Below are positions 1 through 7,453 of a DNA stretch of 29,742 nt, in pieces. A program made the translations under genes and the position numbers. Numbering within the stretch: the first letter of the stretch is position 1; every line of letters starts with the position of its first letter. This stretch comes from Methylococcaceae bacterium UBA1147 (GTDB lineage: Bacteria > Pseudomonadota > Gammaproteobacteria > Methylococcales > UBA1147): NCBI GenBank assembly GCA_002311315.1, contig DBZZ01000054.1, positions 1 through 29,742 on the forward strand. The letters run 5' to 3'. The notes under the pieces were generated by a model. It did not search any database. It was not told the origin of the DNA and saw only the letters and a list, made by a program, of their open reading frames with translations.

Positions 1-17
1 TCACGACTGATTCTCCT
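1..17 (-). promoter_or_regulatory. Ribosome binding site and GTG start of a gene running off the window
   Basis: Read on the minus strand, the edge holds AGGAG (13-17) followed, after 8 bases, by GTG at 4-2. That is an ideal Shine-Dalgarno spacing, 115 bases downstream of the sgaA stop and on the same strand. I infer that a second gene of an sgaA operon starts here. Only four bases of it lie inside the window, so its product cannot be named. Confidence 0.35.
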
Positions 18-130
18 GTCCAGAATAATTGTTTGGCAATGATTTGTTCATAAGGTGTCTGATTCCCTGCCCGCTACCTTGGAGCCCTGCCTTTCGGTGG
101 TGACTTGACTCTGGTCTCAGTTTATCGGTA

Positions 131-1297
131 TCAGGCGGTATTTCGATAGTATTCGATTGCGGCGCCTACTCCTGCGCCAGGCTGGATCTCGATGCTGTTG
201 TCCAGTAACGCCATTTCCGTACCCGCAATTGCGGCGAGACAACTGACATCGTTCAGGTCTCCGAGATGTCCGATCCGGAAGACTTTTCCGGCGACTTGGC
301 TCAACCCGGCCCCGAGGGCAATATTGTATTTGTTGTAGGCGGTTGTGATGACATCCTGTGCATTGAATCCGTTCGGCACCAGGATCGCCGAAACCGTGTC
401 AGAATGCCATTTGGGTTCTTTTGCGCATAGCTCGAGGCCCCAGGCTTCAATCGCTTTGCGAACCCCTTCGGCCAGTCTGTAGTGGCGCGCGAAGACATTC
501 TCCAGTCCTTCTTCCAGCAACAGATCCAGCGATTTTCGCAGGCCATAGAGAATGGGTAGGGAAGGGGTGTACGGGAAGTAGCCGTCCTTGTTGGCGTTGA
601 TGTGATCCTGGATGTCGAGGAAACACTTGGGACAAGTCGAATGATCGCGAGCCGCCAGTGCTTTCTGACTGAATGCCAGCATTGCGCCCCCGGCCGGTAG
701 CATCAGGCCTTTCTGAGAACCGCTGATTGCAACATCGACACCCCAGTCGTCCATCCGGAAGTCGATGCATCCGATCGAGCTGACCCCGTCGACAAAAAGC
801 AGCGCCGAATGCCCGGTTGCGTCCATGGCTTTGCGAATGCCTCCGATATCGCTGGTTACACCGGTCGATGTTTCGTTATGGGTCGCCAGGATGGCTTTGA
901 TTTCGTGCCGGCTATCGGCGCCGAGGATTGTCTCCATTCGGCCAAGTGGAATTCCTTCTCCCCAGGCGACCTCTTCGCATTGAACACTCAGCCCGAGACG
1001 GGTTGCCATTTCCATCCACAGATGGCTGAATTGTCCGAAACGGAAGATCAGAACCTTGTCGCCAGGGGAAAGGGTGTTGGAAAGAGCGATTTCCCATCCG
1101 GCGGTTCCCGTGGCCGGAAAAATGAACGCTTGTCCTTTGGTTGTTTTGAAAACCTTTTTCAGGTCTTCAAGCAGAGGTTGGACCAGTTTCGGAAAGTCCG
1201 ACGACCGATGGTCTTCCATCGGAACAAGCATCGCACTTTGAACTGAATCCGGGATGTTCGTTGGTCCCGGGATACACAAATGATTACGCCCTGCCAT
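131..1297 (-). CDS. sgaA: Serine-glyoxylate aminotransferase (class V, PLP-dependent)
   Basis: The 388-residue product transfers the amino group of serine to glyoxylate, giving hydroxypyruvate and glycine in the cytosol. The family serves the serine cycle of methylotrophs and glycolate salvage in autotrophs. The N-terminus has the family signature PGPTNIPDSV (10-19). Asp170 in FVDGVSSIG should contact the PLP ring nitrogen, and Lys196 in SGSQKGLMLP is the expected Schiff-base lysine. The length is typical. The ATG is preceded by AGGA at a spacing of about 9 bases. It is divergent from htpG, and a following gene appears to start at the window edge. Alanine- or aspartate-glyoxylate aminotransferase is the main alternative within the same family. 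No other serine-cycle gene is visible here, so the pathway assignment is inference. Confidence 0.9.
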   Translation of the reverse strand: MAGRNHLCIPGPTNIPDSVQSAMLVPMEDHRSSDFPKLVQPLLEDLKKVFKTTKGQAFIFPATGTAGWEIALSNTLSPGDKVLIFRFGQFSHLWMEMATRLGLSVQCEEVAWGEGIPLGRMETILGADSRHEIKAILATHNETSTGVTSDIGGIRKAMDATGHSALLFVDGVSSIGCIDFRMDDWGVDVAISGSQKGLMLPAGGAMLAFSQKALAARDHSTCPKCFLDIQDHINANKDGYFPYTPSLPILYGLRKSLDLLLEEGLENVFARHYRLAEGVRKAIEAWGLELCAKEPKWHSDTVSAILVPNGFNAQDVITTAYNKYNIALGAGLSQVAGKVFRIGHLGDLNDVSCLAAIAGTEMALLDNSIEIQPGAGVGAAIEYYRNTA

Positions 1298-1746
1298 TGG
1301 TTTTTCCTATTCGGTTTGGAGCTGTAATTAGTAGTTGGCGTAGTGGAAATGGAATTTACGCAAACCAAGAAAAAGCGTAAAAGAATGCCATGAACCGAAA
1401 CAGTTTTCAAGGTTTTGGCGGGGGTGAAAGAAGGCGACAGACTAAGTCAGGCCGGTCTAGGAACGGCCACTTTCTGCTTGCATATCCGTCAGTAATGGCG
1501 CTTGATGCTGCCTTCGACACGAGTTCCATCGCTTTGTCTGAATGATCGGCAGTTTGACCGGGTCCAGCCATCAATGTCGACCGAATGAGCCCAATTTTTG
1601 CTCCCGGCCCTTGAAAAATCGGATTACCGCCCCTATATGTCGTTCACGTCATGAGGAAACGTTGCACTCCGGAAGGGCCCCGTGCTGCGTTTGTTAAAGG
1701 AAAACCCGAATAGCATAGACATTGAACACGAGGATAGATTAAGCAT
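1298..1746. other. Divergent intergenic region between sgaA and htpG
   Basis: This 449-base stretch contains no credible gene. It carries the heat-shock promoter for htpG (1610-1638). On the minus strand a weak sigma-70-like pair (TTTACG, 17 bases, TAAATT) lies about 40-80 bases upstream of sgaA; it is not strong enough to call separately. The bases around 1440-1600 show no structure I can interpret. Confidence 0.6.
1610..1638 (+). promoter_or_regulatory. Sigma-32 (RpoH) type heat-shock promoter of htpG
   Basis: CTTGAA at 1610-1615 is followed after exactly 14 bases by CCCCTATAT at 1630-1638. The known RpoH consensus is CTTGAA, 13-15 bases, CCCCATNT, so both boxes and the spacing fit. Transcription should start near 1645, leaving a leader of about 100 bases before the htpG ATG. 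htpG is a classic RpoH target, which supports the call. Confidence 0.8.
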
Positions 1747-3666
1747 ATGACCGTAGAAACTAAAAAAGAAACCCTGGGGTTTGAAACTGAAGTCAAGCAC
1801 CTTCTGGATCTGATGATTCATTCCCTGTACAGCAACAAGGAAGTATTCCTGCGCGAACTCGTATCGAATGCTTCGGATGCCGCGGACAAGTTACGTTTTG
1901 AAGCGTTGTCGAACGATGGGCTCTATGAAGGTGACAGCGATCTCGGAATTCGTGTCGAGTTCAATAAGGACCGCCGTACAGTGACGGTCAAGGACAACGG
2001 GATAGGAATGACCCGGGAAGAAGTACAGGAAAATATTGGAACAATTGCCAGGTCGGGAACCCAGAAGTTCTTCGAATCGCTGACCGGGGACAACACCAAG
2101 GACAGCCAGTTGATTGGACAGTTTGGGGTGGGGTTTTACTCGGTCTTCATTGTTGCCGACCACGTGACCATAAAAACACGTAAAGCAGGTGCAGATCCTG
2201 AACAGGGCGTTCTCTGGGAATCTACGGGTGAAGGCGAATATACACTCGAAACGGTTCGCAAGCGTGAACGCGGTACGGAAGTGACTCTGCACCTTCGGGA
2301 AGCCGAGGGCGAGTTCCTAGACGGTTATCGCTTGCGTTCCATCATCACCAAGTTTTCGGATCATATCTCGCTTCCGATCAGGATGGACAAGGAGTCCATG
2401 GGAGAAGATGAAAAGAAGGATGACAAGGAAATCGTAATCCCGGAAGAAGAAACGGTTAATAGCGCATCCGCGCTCTGGATCAAGTCCAAAAGCGAGATTG
2501 ACGACGACGCCTACAATGAGTTCTACAAGCATGTAGCCCACGATTTTCAGGATCCACTGGCCCGTGTCCACAGCCGAGTTGAAGGAACGAACGAATACAC
2601 CATGCTGCTATACGTGCCCTCGCGAGCACCGTTCGATCTGTGGGACAGGGATGCGAAGCACGGCGTCAAACTTTATGTGCGCAGGATTTTCATCATGGAT
2701 GATGCCGAACAGTTGATGCCCCGCTACCTGAGATTTATTCGCGGTGTCATTGATTCTGATTCTTTGCCACTGAACGTTTCTCGCGAGATTCTGCAACAGA
2801 ACAAGCAGATTGAATCGATCCGCGCGGGTGCGGTGAAAAAGGTCCTGGGGTTGATTGAGGGTCTGGTCAAGAACGATCCGGAACAATTCCAGACCTTTTG
2901 GAAAGAATTTGGCCGGGTTCTCAAGGAAGGACCGATCGAGGACTTTAAGAACAAAGATCGCATTGCCAAGTTGTTGCGGTTTTCCAGCACTCAGAGCGAT
3001 GTGGAAGCCGAAGAGGTTTCTCTGGAAGACTATATCGGCCGGATGAAGGAAGGCCAGGATAAGATCTATTACATCACGGCCGAGAGCCATTTGGCGGCAA
3101 GGAACAGCCCTCATCTGGAGATTTTCCGCAAGAACGGGATCGAGGTGCTATTGCTTTCCGACCGGGTAGATGAATGGCTGATCAGCCACCTGACCGAATT
3201 CGATGGCAAGAACTTGCAGTCAGTAGCCAAGGGTGAACTGGACCTCGGGGGTTTGGATAACAAGGAAAGCGAGGAACAGCAGAAGAAGACTAACGAGGAG
3301 CACAAGGACCTGATCGAGCGGGTTAAAAAGATCCTTGGAGACCATGTGAGCGATGTTCGGGTTACCAACCGCCTGACCGAATCTGCATCTTGCCTGGTGA
3401 CCGAATCGTACGGAATGAGCCTGAACATGGAAAGGATCATGAAGGAAGCGGGGCAGGAAATGCCGGGTGCCGGTAAGCCGATATTCGAAATCAACCCGGA
3501 ACATGCCCTGGTGCTCAGGCTGAAACAGGAATCAGAGGACCAGCGCTTCGAGGATTTGACCCGTATCCTGTTCGACCAGGCGTTGCTCAGCGAAGGCGGA
3601 CAGCTGGACGATCCCGCGGCATTCGTTCACAAGCTCAACGGGTTGTTGCAGGATTTGTTGAACTAG
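1747..3666 (+). CDS. htpG: Molecular chaperone HtpG (bacterial Hsp90)
   Basis: This 639-residue cytosolic ATP-dependent chaperone works as a dimer with the DnaK system. The N-terminal GHKL ATPase is clear: [12 protein letters not shown] around residues 37-48, with catalytic Glu37 and Asn41, then DNGIGM at 83-88, and GQFGVGFYS in the lid/glycine-rich loop. The middle and C-terminal dimerisation domains follow, ending in LLQDLLN without the MEEVD tail of eukaryotic Hsp90. The length matches the family. A GAGGA motif lies about 13 bases before the ATG. It is monocistronic as far as can be seen and is driven by the heat-shock promoter at 1610-1638. Confidence 0.98.
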   Translation: MTVETKKETLGFETEVKHLLDLMIHSLYSNKEVFLRELVSNASDAADKLRFEALSNDGLYEGDSDLGIRVEFNKDRRTVTVKDNGIGMTREEVQENIGTIARSGTQKFFESLTGDNTKDSQLIGQFGVGFYSVFIVADHVTIKTRKAGADPEQGVLWESTGEGEYTLETVRKRERGTEVTLHLREAEGEFLDGYRLRSIITKFSDHISLPIRMDKESMGEDEKKDDKEIVIPEEETVNSASALWIKSKSEIDDDAYNEFYKHVAHDFQDPLARVHSRVEGTNEYTMLLYVPSRAPFDLWDRDAKHGVKLYVRRIFIMDDAEQLMPRYLRFIRGVIDSDSLPLNVSREILQQNKQIESIRAGAVKKVLGLIEGLVKNDPEQFQTFWKEFGRVLKEGPIEDFKNKDRIAKLLRFSSTQSDVEAEEVSLEDYIGRMKEGQDKIYYITAESHLAARNSPHLEIFRKNGIEVLLLSDRVDEWLISHLTEFDGKNLQSVAKGELDLGGLDNKESEEQQKKTNEEHKDLIERVKKILGDHVSDVRVTNRLTESASCLVTESYGMSLNMERIMKEAGQEMPGAGKPIFEINPEHALVLRLKQESEDQRFEDLTRILFDQALLSEGGQLDDPAAFVHKLNGLLQDLLN

Positions 3667-4037
3667 GAATCTGCGCTCTTGGCTTTGCTAGGGTGGACTG
3701 GGATGTTCTGTGTGAATACCCCGCGCCATTTGCATTTACCCGGATGGGTTGTCATAGGCCGCACTGGTTTGCTTGCGGATCTGTTTTAACAAAAGTGTTT
3801 TGAGTCCGGTCGGCCATCGGATTTGATGGCAAGCCAAGCCAAGATGGATTGGTTTCCTCTGACGCCTGAAGGCTATTTACACCAGGCTGAAAAGGTCCAT
3901 GGGTTGCTCATTGCCGGGAAGGGACGCGGTCTAGAGCCGTTTGATCGATCGGTGGTTTTTTGTCACGCGAAAGCACTTACCGGCCGGTGTTTGGGTTTTT
4001 CCCTTGCCGGTTGTCCCGGGTTGGGCAAGCGTTTAAA
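3667..4037. other. Intergenic region between convergent htpG and TPR gene
   Basis: No convincing gene is present. A 10-base perfect palindrome ACCGGCCGGT sits at 3979-3988. A T-rich run at 3955-3960 is not preceded by a stable GC stem, so I do not call a terminator. A plus-strand open frame from about 3823 runs into the antisense of the TPR gene; it lacks a ribosome site and a recognisable family. Confidence 0.5.
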
Positions 4038-4640
4038 TCAAGCCTTCGATTCGAGGAATTCCTGGAACCATTCAGACTGGCTGATGTTGACCAGGTCTTT
4101 GTCGGTTTTGATGTAATCCAGCGGGGGTAGGTTTCCGCGTGCCCATGCCGCGTTCAGCTGTTCTTCACAGCTTTGCAGGTCGTTCTGCAGGCTGTCAATA
4201 CAGGCCAGGTTATAGGCTGAAATGCCGGGAAATAGTTCCCCCGCGGCAAGGAATTTCTCTTTTGCCTGTTGATAAAGAACGTGATCCGGATCAGCATTGA
4301 GCGCCCGCGCATGGTCCATTATGGTTGCTCCCCAGTCGTTCAGTATTTCATGATTCTTGGGTTCGATCACCAGGGCTGCGGTATATTTTGTGTAGGACTC
4401 GTTCAGGAGATTTTCAGCTTCCTGCCCGTCTCGGGTTTTCGCCTGGCTACAGAGCGCCAGCCCCCATTGGTGCAATCCCTCGACAATCAGGGCACCACTG
4501 TTCACTACGATCTCGAACTTCGAACAAGCCTGAGTGAATAAACGGTCAGCCTCATCTCCCTGCGCATCCAGTGCCGATTCAAGTAGTTTTTTTCCGCTTT
4601 TCAGATTTGACTTTGCGGTGATCCGAGAAAATATGCCCAA
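4038..4640 (-). CDS. Tetratricopeptide-repeat protein of unknown role
   Basis: The 200-residue product is a helical TPR-type protein with no signal peptide, so probably cytosolic. Repeat-like helix pairs run through about residues 15-170; the segments with KFEIVVNSG, KYTAALVIEPKNHE and KFLAAGELFPG have the small/aromatic spacing of TPRs, followed by YNLACI and a C-terminal WFQEFLESKA. TPRs bind partner proteins, but the partner cannot be deduced. I chose the TTG start because TGAGGA lies 7 bases upstream and a sigma-70 promoter fits about 46 bases further up. It is convergent with htpG. Confidence 0.75.
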   Translation of the reverse strand: MGIFSRITAKSNLKSGKKLLESALDAQGDEADRLFTQACSKFEIVVNSGALIVEGLHQWGLALCSQAKTRDGQEAENLLNESYTKYTAALVIEPKNHEILNDWGATIMDHARALNADPDHVLYQQAKEKFLAAGELFPGISAYNLACIDSLQNDLQSCEEQLNAAWARGNLPPLDYIKTDKDLVNISQSEWFQEFLESKA

Positions 4641-4692
4641 GGTGAGTCCTCACAGGTTTTGAAGTTTTAATATTTTTTTGTCTTGCTGGCCA

Positions 4693-4721
4693 ATGATATG
4701 AAATTTACCCGATTTTCTCAA
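4693..4721 (-). promoter_or_regulatory. Sigma-70 type promoter of the TPR gene
   Basis: On the minus strand TTGAGA (4721-4716) is followed after exactly 17 bases by TATCAT (4698-4693). Each box differs from consensus at one or two positions. The predicted start is near 4686, about 46 bases upstream of the TTG codon. Confidence 0.6.
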
Positions 4722-5302
4722 CCGATCCGTTATTGTCTAGCTGCGCTGTGTCGGCCACTCTTTTAATGTTGATGTGGGTGGATGGCTTGATCAATAGTGG
4801 GTCAGAAAACGGGGAGACTGACTCTGACAGGCAATTGTCTCGTCGTTTTACCTGGACGTTACTCATGGTTCGAATCTGTAAAATCGACGTTGTTGAAGTG
4901 ACTGGTTAGTCGGTGGCTAATCCTGTAGGTGCAAGATCGACATCGGCGTTACAGGGAGAACGCTGAAAGAGGTTGAAGGTTATGGTCCCGCCAACCGAAG
5001 GCGGTCCTGCTCGGTGGCCCGCTAGCCCCTATACCCTCAATCGCCACAGGCAAGCCAAGTATTTTGCCGCGAAGTATTGCATGCAGCTTGAAAGCCGCTA
5101 CCTCGGCAACAGGGGCCGCAGAAAGGCTATGATTCCGGAAATTCCCGATTCCTGGCCACGGCCTCAGGGCGACTGGATCCGAAACCCTAGCGACCGCCAA
5201 CGATTTTATTTTTGGCGGTCTGTTATCGGCGATAGCGGTACGGCCCGTTGTGATCGGTCATCGGAGCCGTTATCCTCCATCCTTTCTGCAAAGGGGCCAG
5301 AA
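4722..5302. other. Long gene-free stretch before the PPOX-like gene
   Basis: About 580 bases hold no credible gene. An open frame is continuous with the downstream PPOX-like gene from 4973, but its translation is proline- and arginine-rich and unlike a protein domain, so I treat it as leader or non-coding. The region contains a 9-base inverted repeat at 5192-5220 and the interrupted palindrome TATCGGCGATA just after it. Confidence 0.5.
5192..5220. repeat. Nine-base perfect inverted repeat upstream of PPOX-like gene
   Basis: GACCGCCAA (5192-5200) and TTGGCGGTC (5212-5220) are perfect inverted copies separated by an AT-rich 11-base loop. No T-run follows on either strand, so it is not a standard terminator. 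It lies 83 bases upstream of the chosen start and could be an operator or a leader hairpin; function is unknown. Confidence 0.6.
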
Positions 5303-5713
5303 ATGAACAGTGGCAAGCTGACTGAAGCCATGATGGAGGCGATACGCCAGTCCGAGTGCTTTCCGCTGGCCACCGCATCTGAATCGGGCATGCCCAATGT
5401 GGTTCCGATCAAGTTCGTTTTCATTGAAAGCCCGGATGAGATTTGGCTAGTTGACAACTTTTTTTTGAAAAGCTGGCACAACCTTCAGGAGAATCCTGTG
5501 GCGGCGCTGTATGTTTATCAGCCAGATGACGGTCTCTGTTTCCAGCTGAAAGGGGCGGTTAAATTGCGGGAGTCGGGCGAGAAATACGCGCGGATGCGAG
5601 CCCTTGTTCATCAGACTCGGCCGGACCTTCCGGCCAGATCCTTGGTTGTGATGAGAATTTCGGCAATTTACCAGTGCATGCCCGGTGCGGGTGCGGGTGA
5701 ACGGATCGGGTGA
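5303..5713 (+). CDS. Pyridoxamine 5'-phosphate oxidase-fold (split-barrel) protein
   Basis: The 136-residue cytosolic protein resembles the small split-barrel flavin/F420-binding family, which often reduces or binds flavins rather than making PLP. The characteristic opening is visible: FPLATASESGMPNVVPIKFV (residues about 19-38), then WLVDNFFLKSWHNLQENPVAALY, the strand-helix-strand that binds the cofactor phosphate in relatives. I chose the ATG at 5303 because AAAGGGG precedes it and homologues begin near this point; upstream in-frame ATG codons would add an unlikely 110 residues. It converges on fadD with 30 bases between stops. The substrate is unknown. Confidence 0.75.
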   Translation: MNSGKLTEAMMEAIRQSECFPLATASESGMPNVVPIKFVFIESPDEIWLVDNFFLKSWHNLQENPVAALYVYQPDDGLCFQLKGAVKLRESGEKYARMRALVHQTRPDLPARSLVVMRISAIYQCMPGAGAGERIG

Positions 5714-5743
5714 TCTAGCGAATTCCGTTGGCCACCTGAAGTT

Positions 5744-7453
5744 TTATCTTGCCTGACTCGATAATCCGCGGTGAAGGGTGCGAAGTTCCCTGCGTAGTAT
5801 CTTGCCCACGTTGGACTTTGGGAGGTCTTCTACGAAATTGACCGACTTTGGTACCTTGTACGCGGTTAACTGTTGGCGACAATAAGCGAGCAGCTGGTGT
5901 TCTTCGAGTGCTGGGTCCTTTTTTACCACGAAAGCGGTGACCGCCTCGCCGCATTCTTCATCGTCAACCCCGATCACCCCACATTCCATGACGCCTGGAT
6001 AACTACTGATGACGGATTCGATTTCGTTGGGGAACACATTGAATCCGGAAACGATGATCATGTCCTTTTTCCGATCGACCAGGTAGACGTAGCCTTTTCC
6101 GTCCATGCGTGCGATGTCTCCAGTCTTCAGCCAGCCATCGGCGGTCAGGACTTTTTTTGTTTCGTCCGGTCGATTCCAGTATTGCTGCATGACCTGTGGC
6201 CCTCTGACCCATAATTCTCCTACTTTGTCCGAGGTGACAGTGTTCCCGTCGTCGTCTCGAATAGTGCACTCGGTCGATGAGATCGGCAGACCAACACTTC
6301 CGTTGTGGCGGTCGATATTCAGCGGGTTGATGCAGACAGCAGGGGAAGTCTCTGTCAACCCGTAGGCCTCAATCAGCGTGCTTCCGGTCAACTTTTTCCA
6401 CTGGTCGGCGACCGATTGCTGAACTGCCATGCCACCACCAAGGCTGATCTTCAGGGTGGAGAAATCAAGGTTGGTAAACCCCGGGGTATGGATCAGGTGG
6501 TTAAACAAGGTGTTGACGCCGGGCAAGCAGGTGAAGGGTACGCGATCCAGTTCCTTGATAAAGCCCTTGAGATCGCGGGGATTGGTAATCAAGTAGACCA
6601 GCCCGCCGAGGTTTATGAAGGTCAGGAAACTCGCGGTCAGGGAAAAGATATGGTACAGCGGCAAGGCGGTAACAACGATCTCCTGACCGGGCACGATTGA
6701 TTTTCCAGGTGGCGTGCCATGGCTGATCCATTCAGTGGCCTGCATCATGTTGGTGAGCAGGTTGCGGTGGCTCAGGACCGCGCTCTTGCACACGCCTGTG
6801 GTCCCCCCCGTGTACTGCAGTACTGCGGTGTCATTTAGCGTACCGGGGAGCGGGCGGTACCGAACTTCCCGGCCTCTAGAAAGAGCTGTCTTGAACGACA
6901 CACTCTGCCGGATTGTAAAGGCGGGAACCATGCGCCTGATGTATTTTACCGTCAGGTTGACGACAAGGGATTTCGGGAAATCCAGTAGGTCACCCACCGA
7001 GGTGACCACCACGTTTTTTACTGGCGTATTCGGTAGTACCGAAGCCAGTACATGGCAGAATGAATCCAGGATGATGATGGTTTTGCTGCCCGAGTCGTTC
7101 AACTGGTGGCTCAGTTCTCGGGCGGAGTACAGTGGATTGATGTTGACAACGATGAGTCCTGCCTTGAGGATTCCAAGGATGGCAACCGCATGTTGCAGCA
7201 GGTTGGGCATCATGATGGCAACCCGACTTCCGCTCGCCAGTTGAAGGTCTTCGCGCAGGTAGTTGGCAAGACAGGAACTCTCCTGTTCTAGGCGCGTATA
7301 GGTCAACTGGGTGCCCATGTTGGCCACCGCTGGTCGGTCAGCGAATTTTGCGACTACGGAAGCGAAAAAGTCGGGAATCGAAGTCCAGGGTAGCTCTTGG
7401 ATCTCGGCAGGGATCCCAGGTGGATAATGTTGAATCCAGGGTTTTTCGTTCAT
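5744..7453 (-). CDS. fadD: Long-chain fatty acid-CoA ligase
   Basis: The 569-residue enzyme of the ANL superfamily activates fatty acids with ATP and CoA through an acyl-adenylate, at the inner face of the membrane. The AMP-binding loop YTGGTTGVCKSAVLSH lies near residues 214-229, followed by YGLTETSPAV and, near the C-terminus, the GWLKTGDIA and DRKKDMIIVSGFNVFPNEIE motifs and VPKSVNFVEDLPKSNVGKIL with the catalytic lysine. Length matches E. coli FadD. A Ser replaces the Gly usually following Lys in the AMP-binding loop. The ATG overlaps the upstream stop as ATGA, so translation is probably coupled to the acyltransferase-hydrolase gene. The open frame extends far upstream but that part is the shadow of the upstream gene. 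Confidence 0.93.
   Translation of the reverse strand: MNEKPWIQHYPPGIPAEIQELPWTSIPDFFASVVAKFADRPAVANMGTQLTYTRLEQESSCLANYLREDLQLASGSRVAIMMPNLLQHAVAILGILKAGLIVVNINPLYSARELSHQLNDSGSKTIIILDSFCHVLASVLPNTPVKNVVVTSVGDLLDFPKSLVVNLTVKYIRRMVPAFTIRQSVSFKTALSRGREVRYRPLPGTLNDTAVLQYTGGTTGVCKSAVLSHRNLLTNMMQATEWISHGTPPGKSIVPGQEIVVTALPLYHIFSLTASFLTFINLGGLVYLITNPRDLKGFIKELDRVPFTCLPGVNTLFNHLIHTPGFTNLDFSTLKISLGGGMAVQQSVADQWKKLTGSTLIEAYGLTETSPAVCINPLNIDRHNGSVGLPISSTECTIRDDDGNTVTSDKVGELWVRGPQVMQQYWNRPDETKKVLTADGWLKTGDIARMDGKGYVYLVDRKKDMIIVSGFNVFPNEIESVISSYPGVMECGVIGVDDEECGEAVTAFVVKKDPALEEHQLLAYCRQQLTAYKVPKSVNFVEDLPKSNVGKILRRELRTLHRGLSSQAR

Noticed and set aside
809..1246. A 145-codon plus-strand frame opposite sgaA.
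   Set aside because: Antisense shadow of a gene with intact catalytic motifs; translation resembles no protein.
3823..4116. A 97-codon plus-strand frame after htpG.
   Set aside because: Its 3' part is antisense to the TPR gene, and it has neither ribosome site nor family resemblance.
4867..4876. GGTTCGAATC resembling a tRNA T-loop.
   Set aside because: The flanking bases do not form a T-stem, and no acceptor or anticodon arm can be built around it.
4699..4912. A short signal-peptide-like frame (MKFTRFSQPIRYCLAAL) and a second hydrophobic frame that continues it after a shift.
   Set aside because: No ribosome site, too short, and the first part overlaps the promoter of the divergent TPR gene; probably chance.
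4973..5302. In-frame extension of the split-barrel protein by 110 codons.
   Set aside because: Composition is unlike a domain, and the ATG at 5303 has the ribosome site and matches the family N-terminus.
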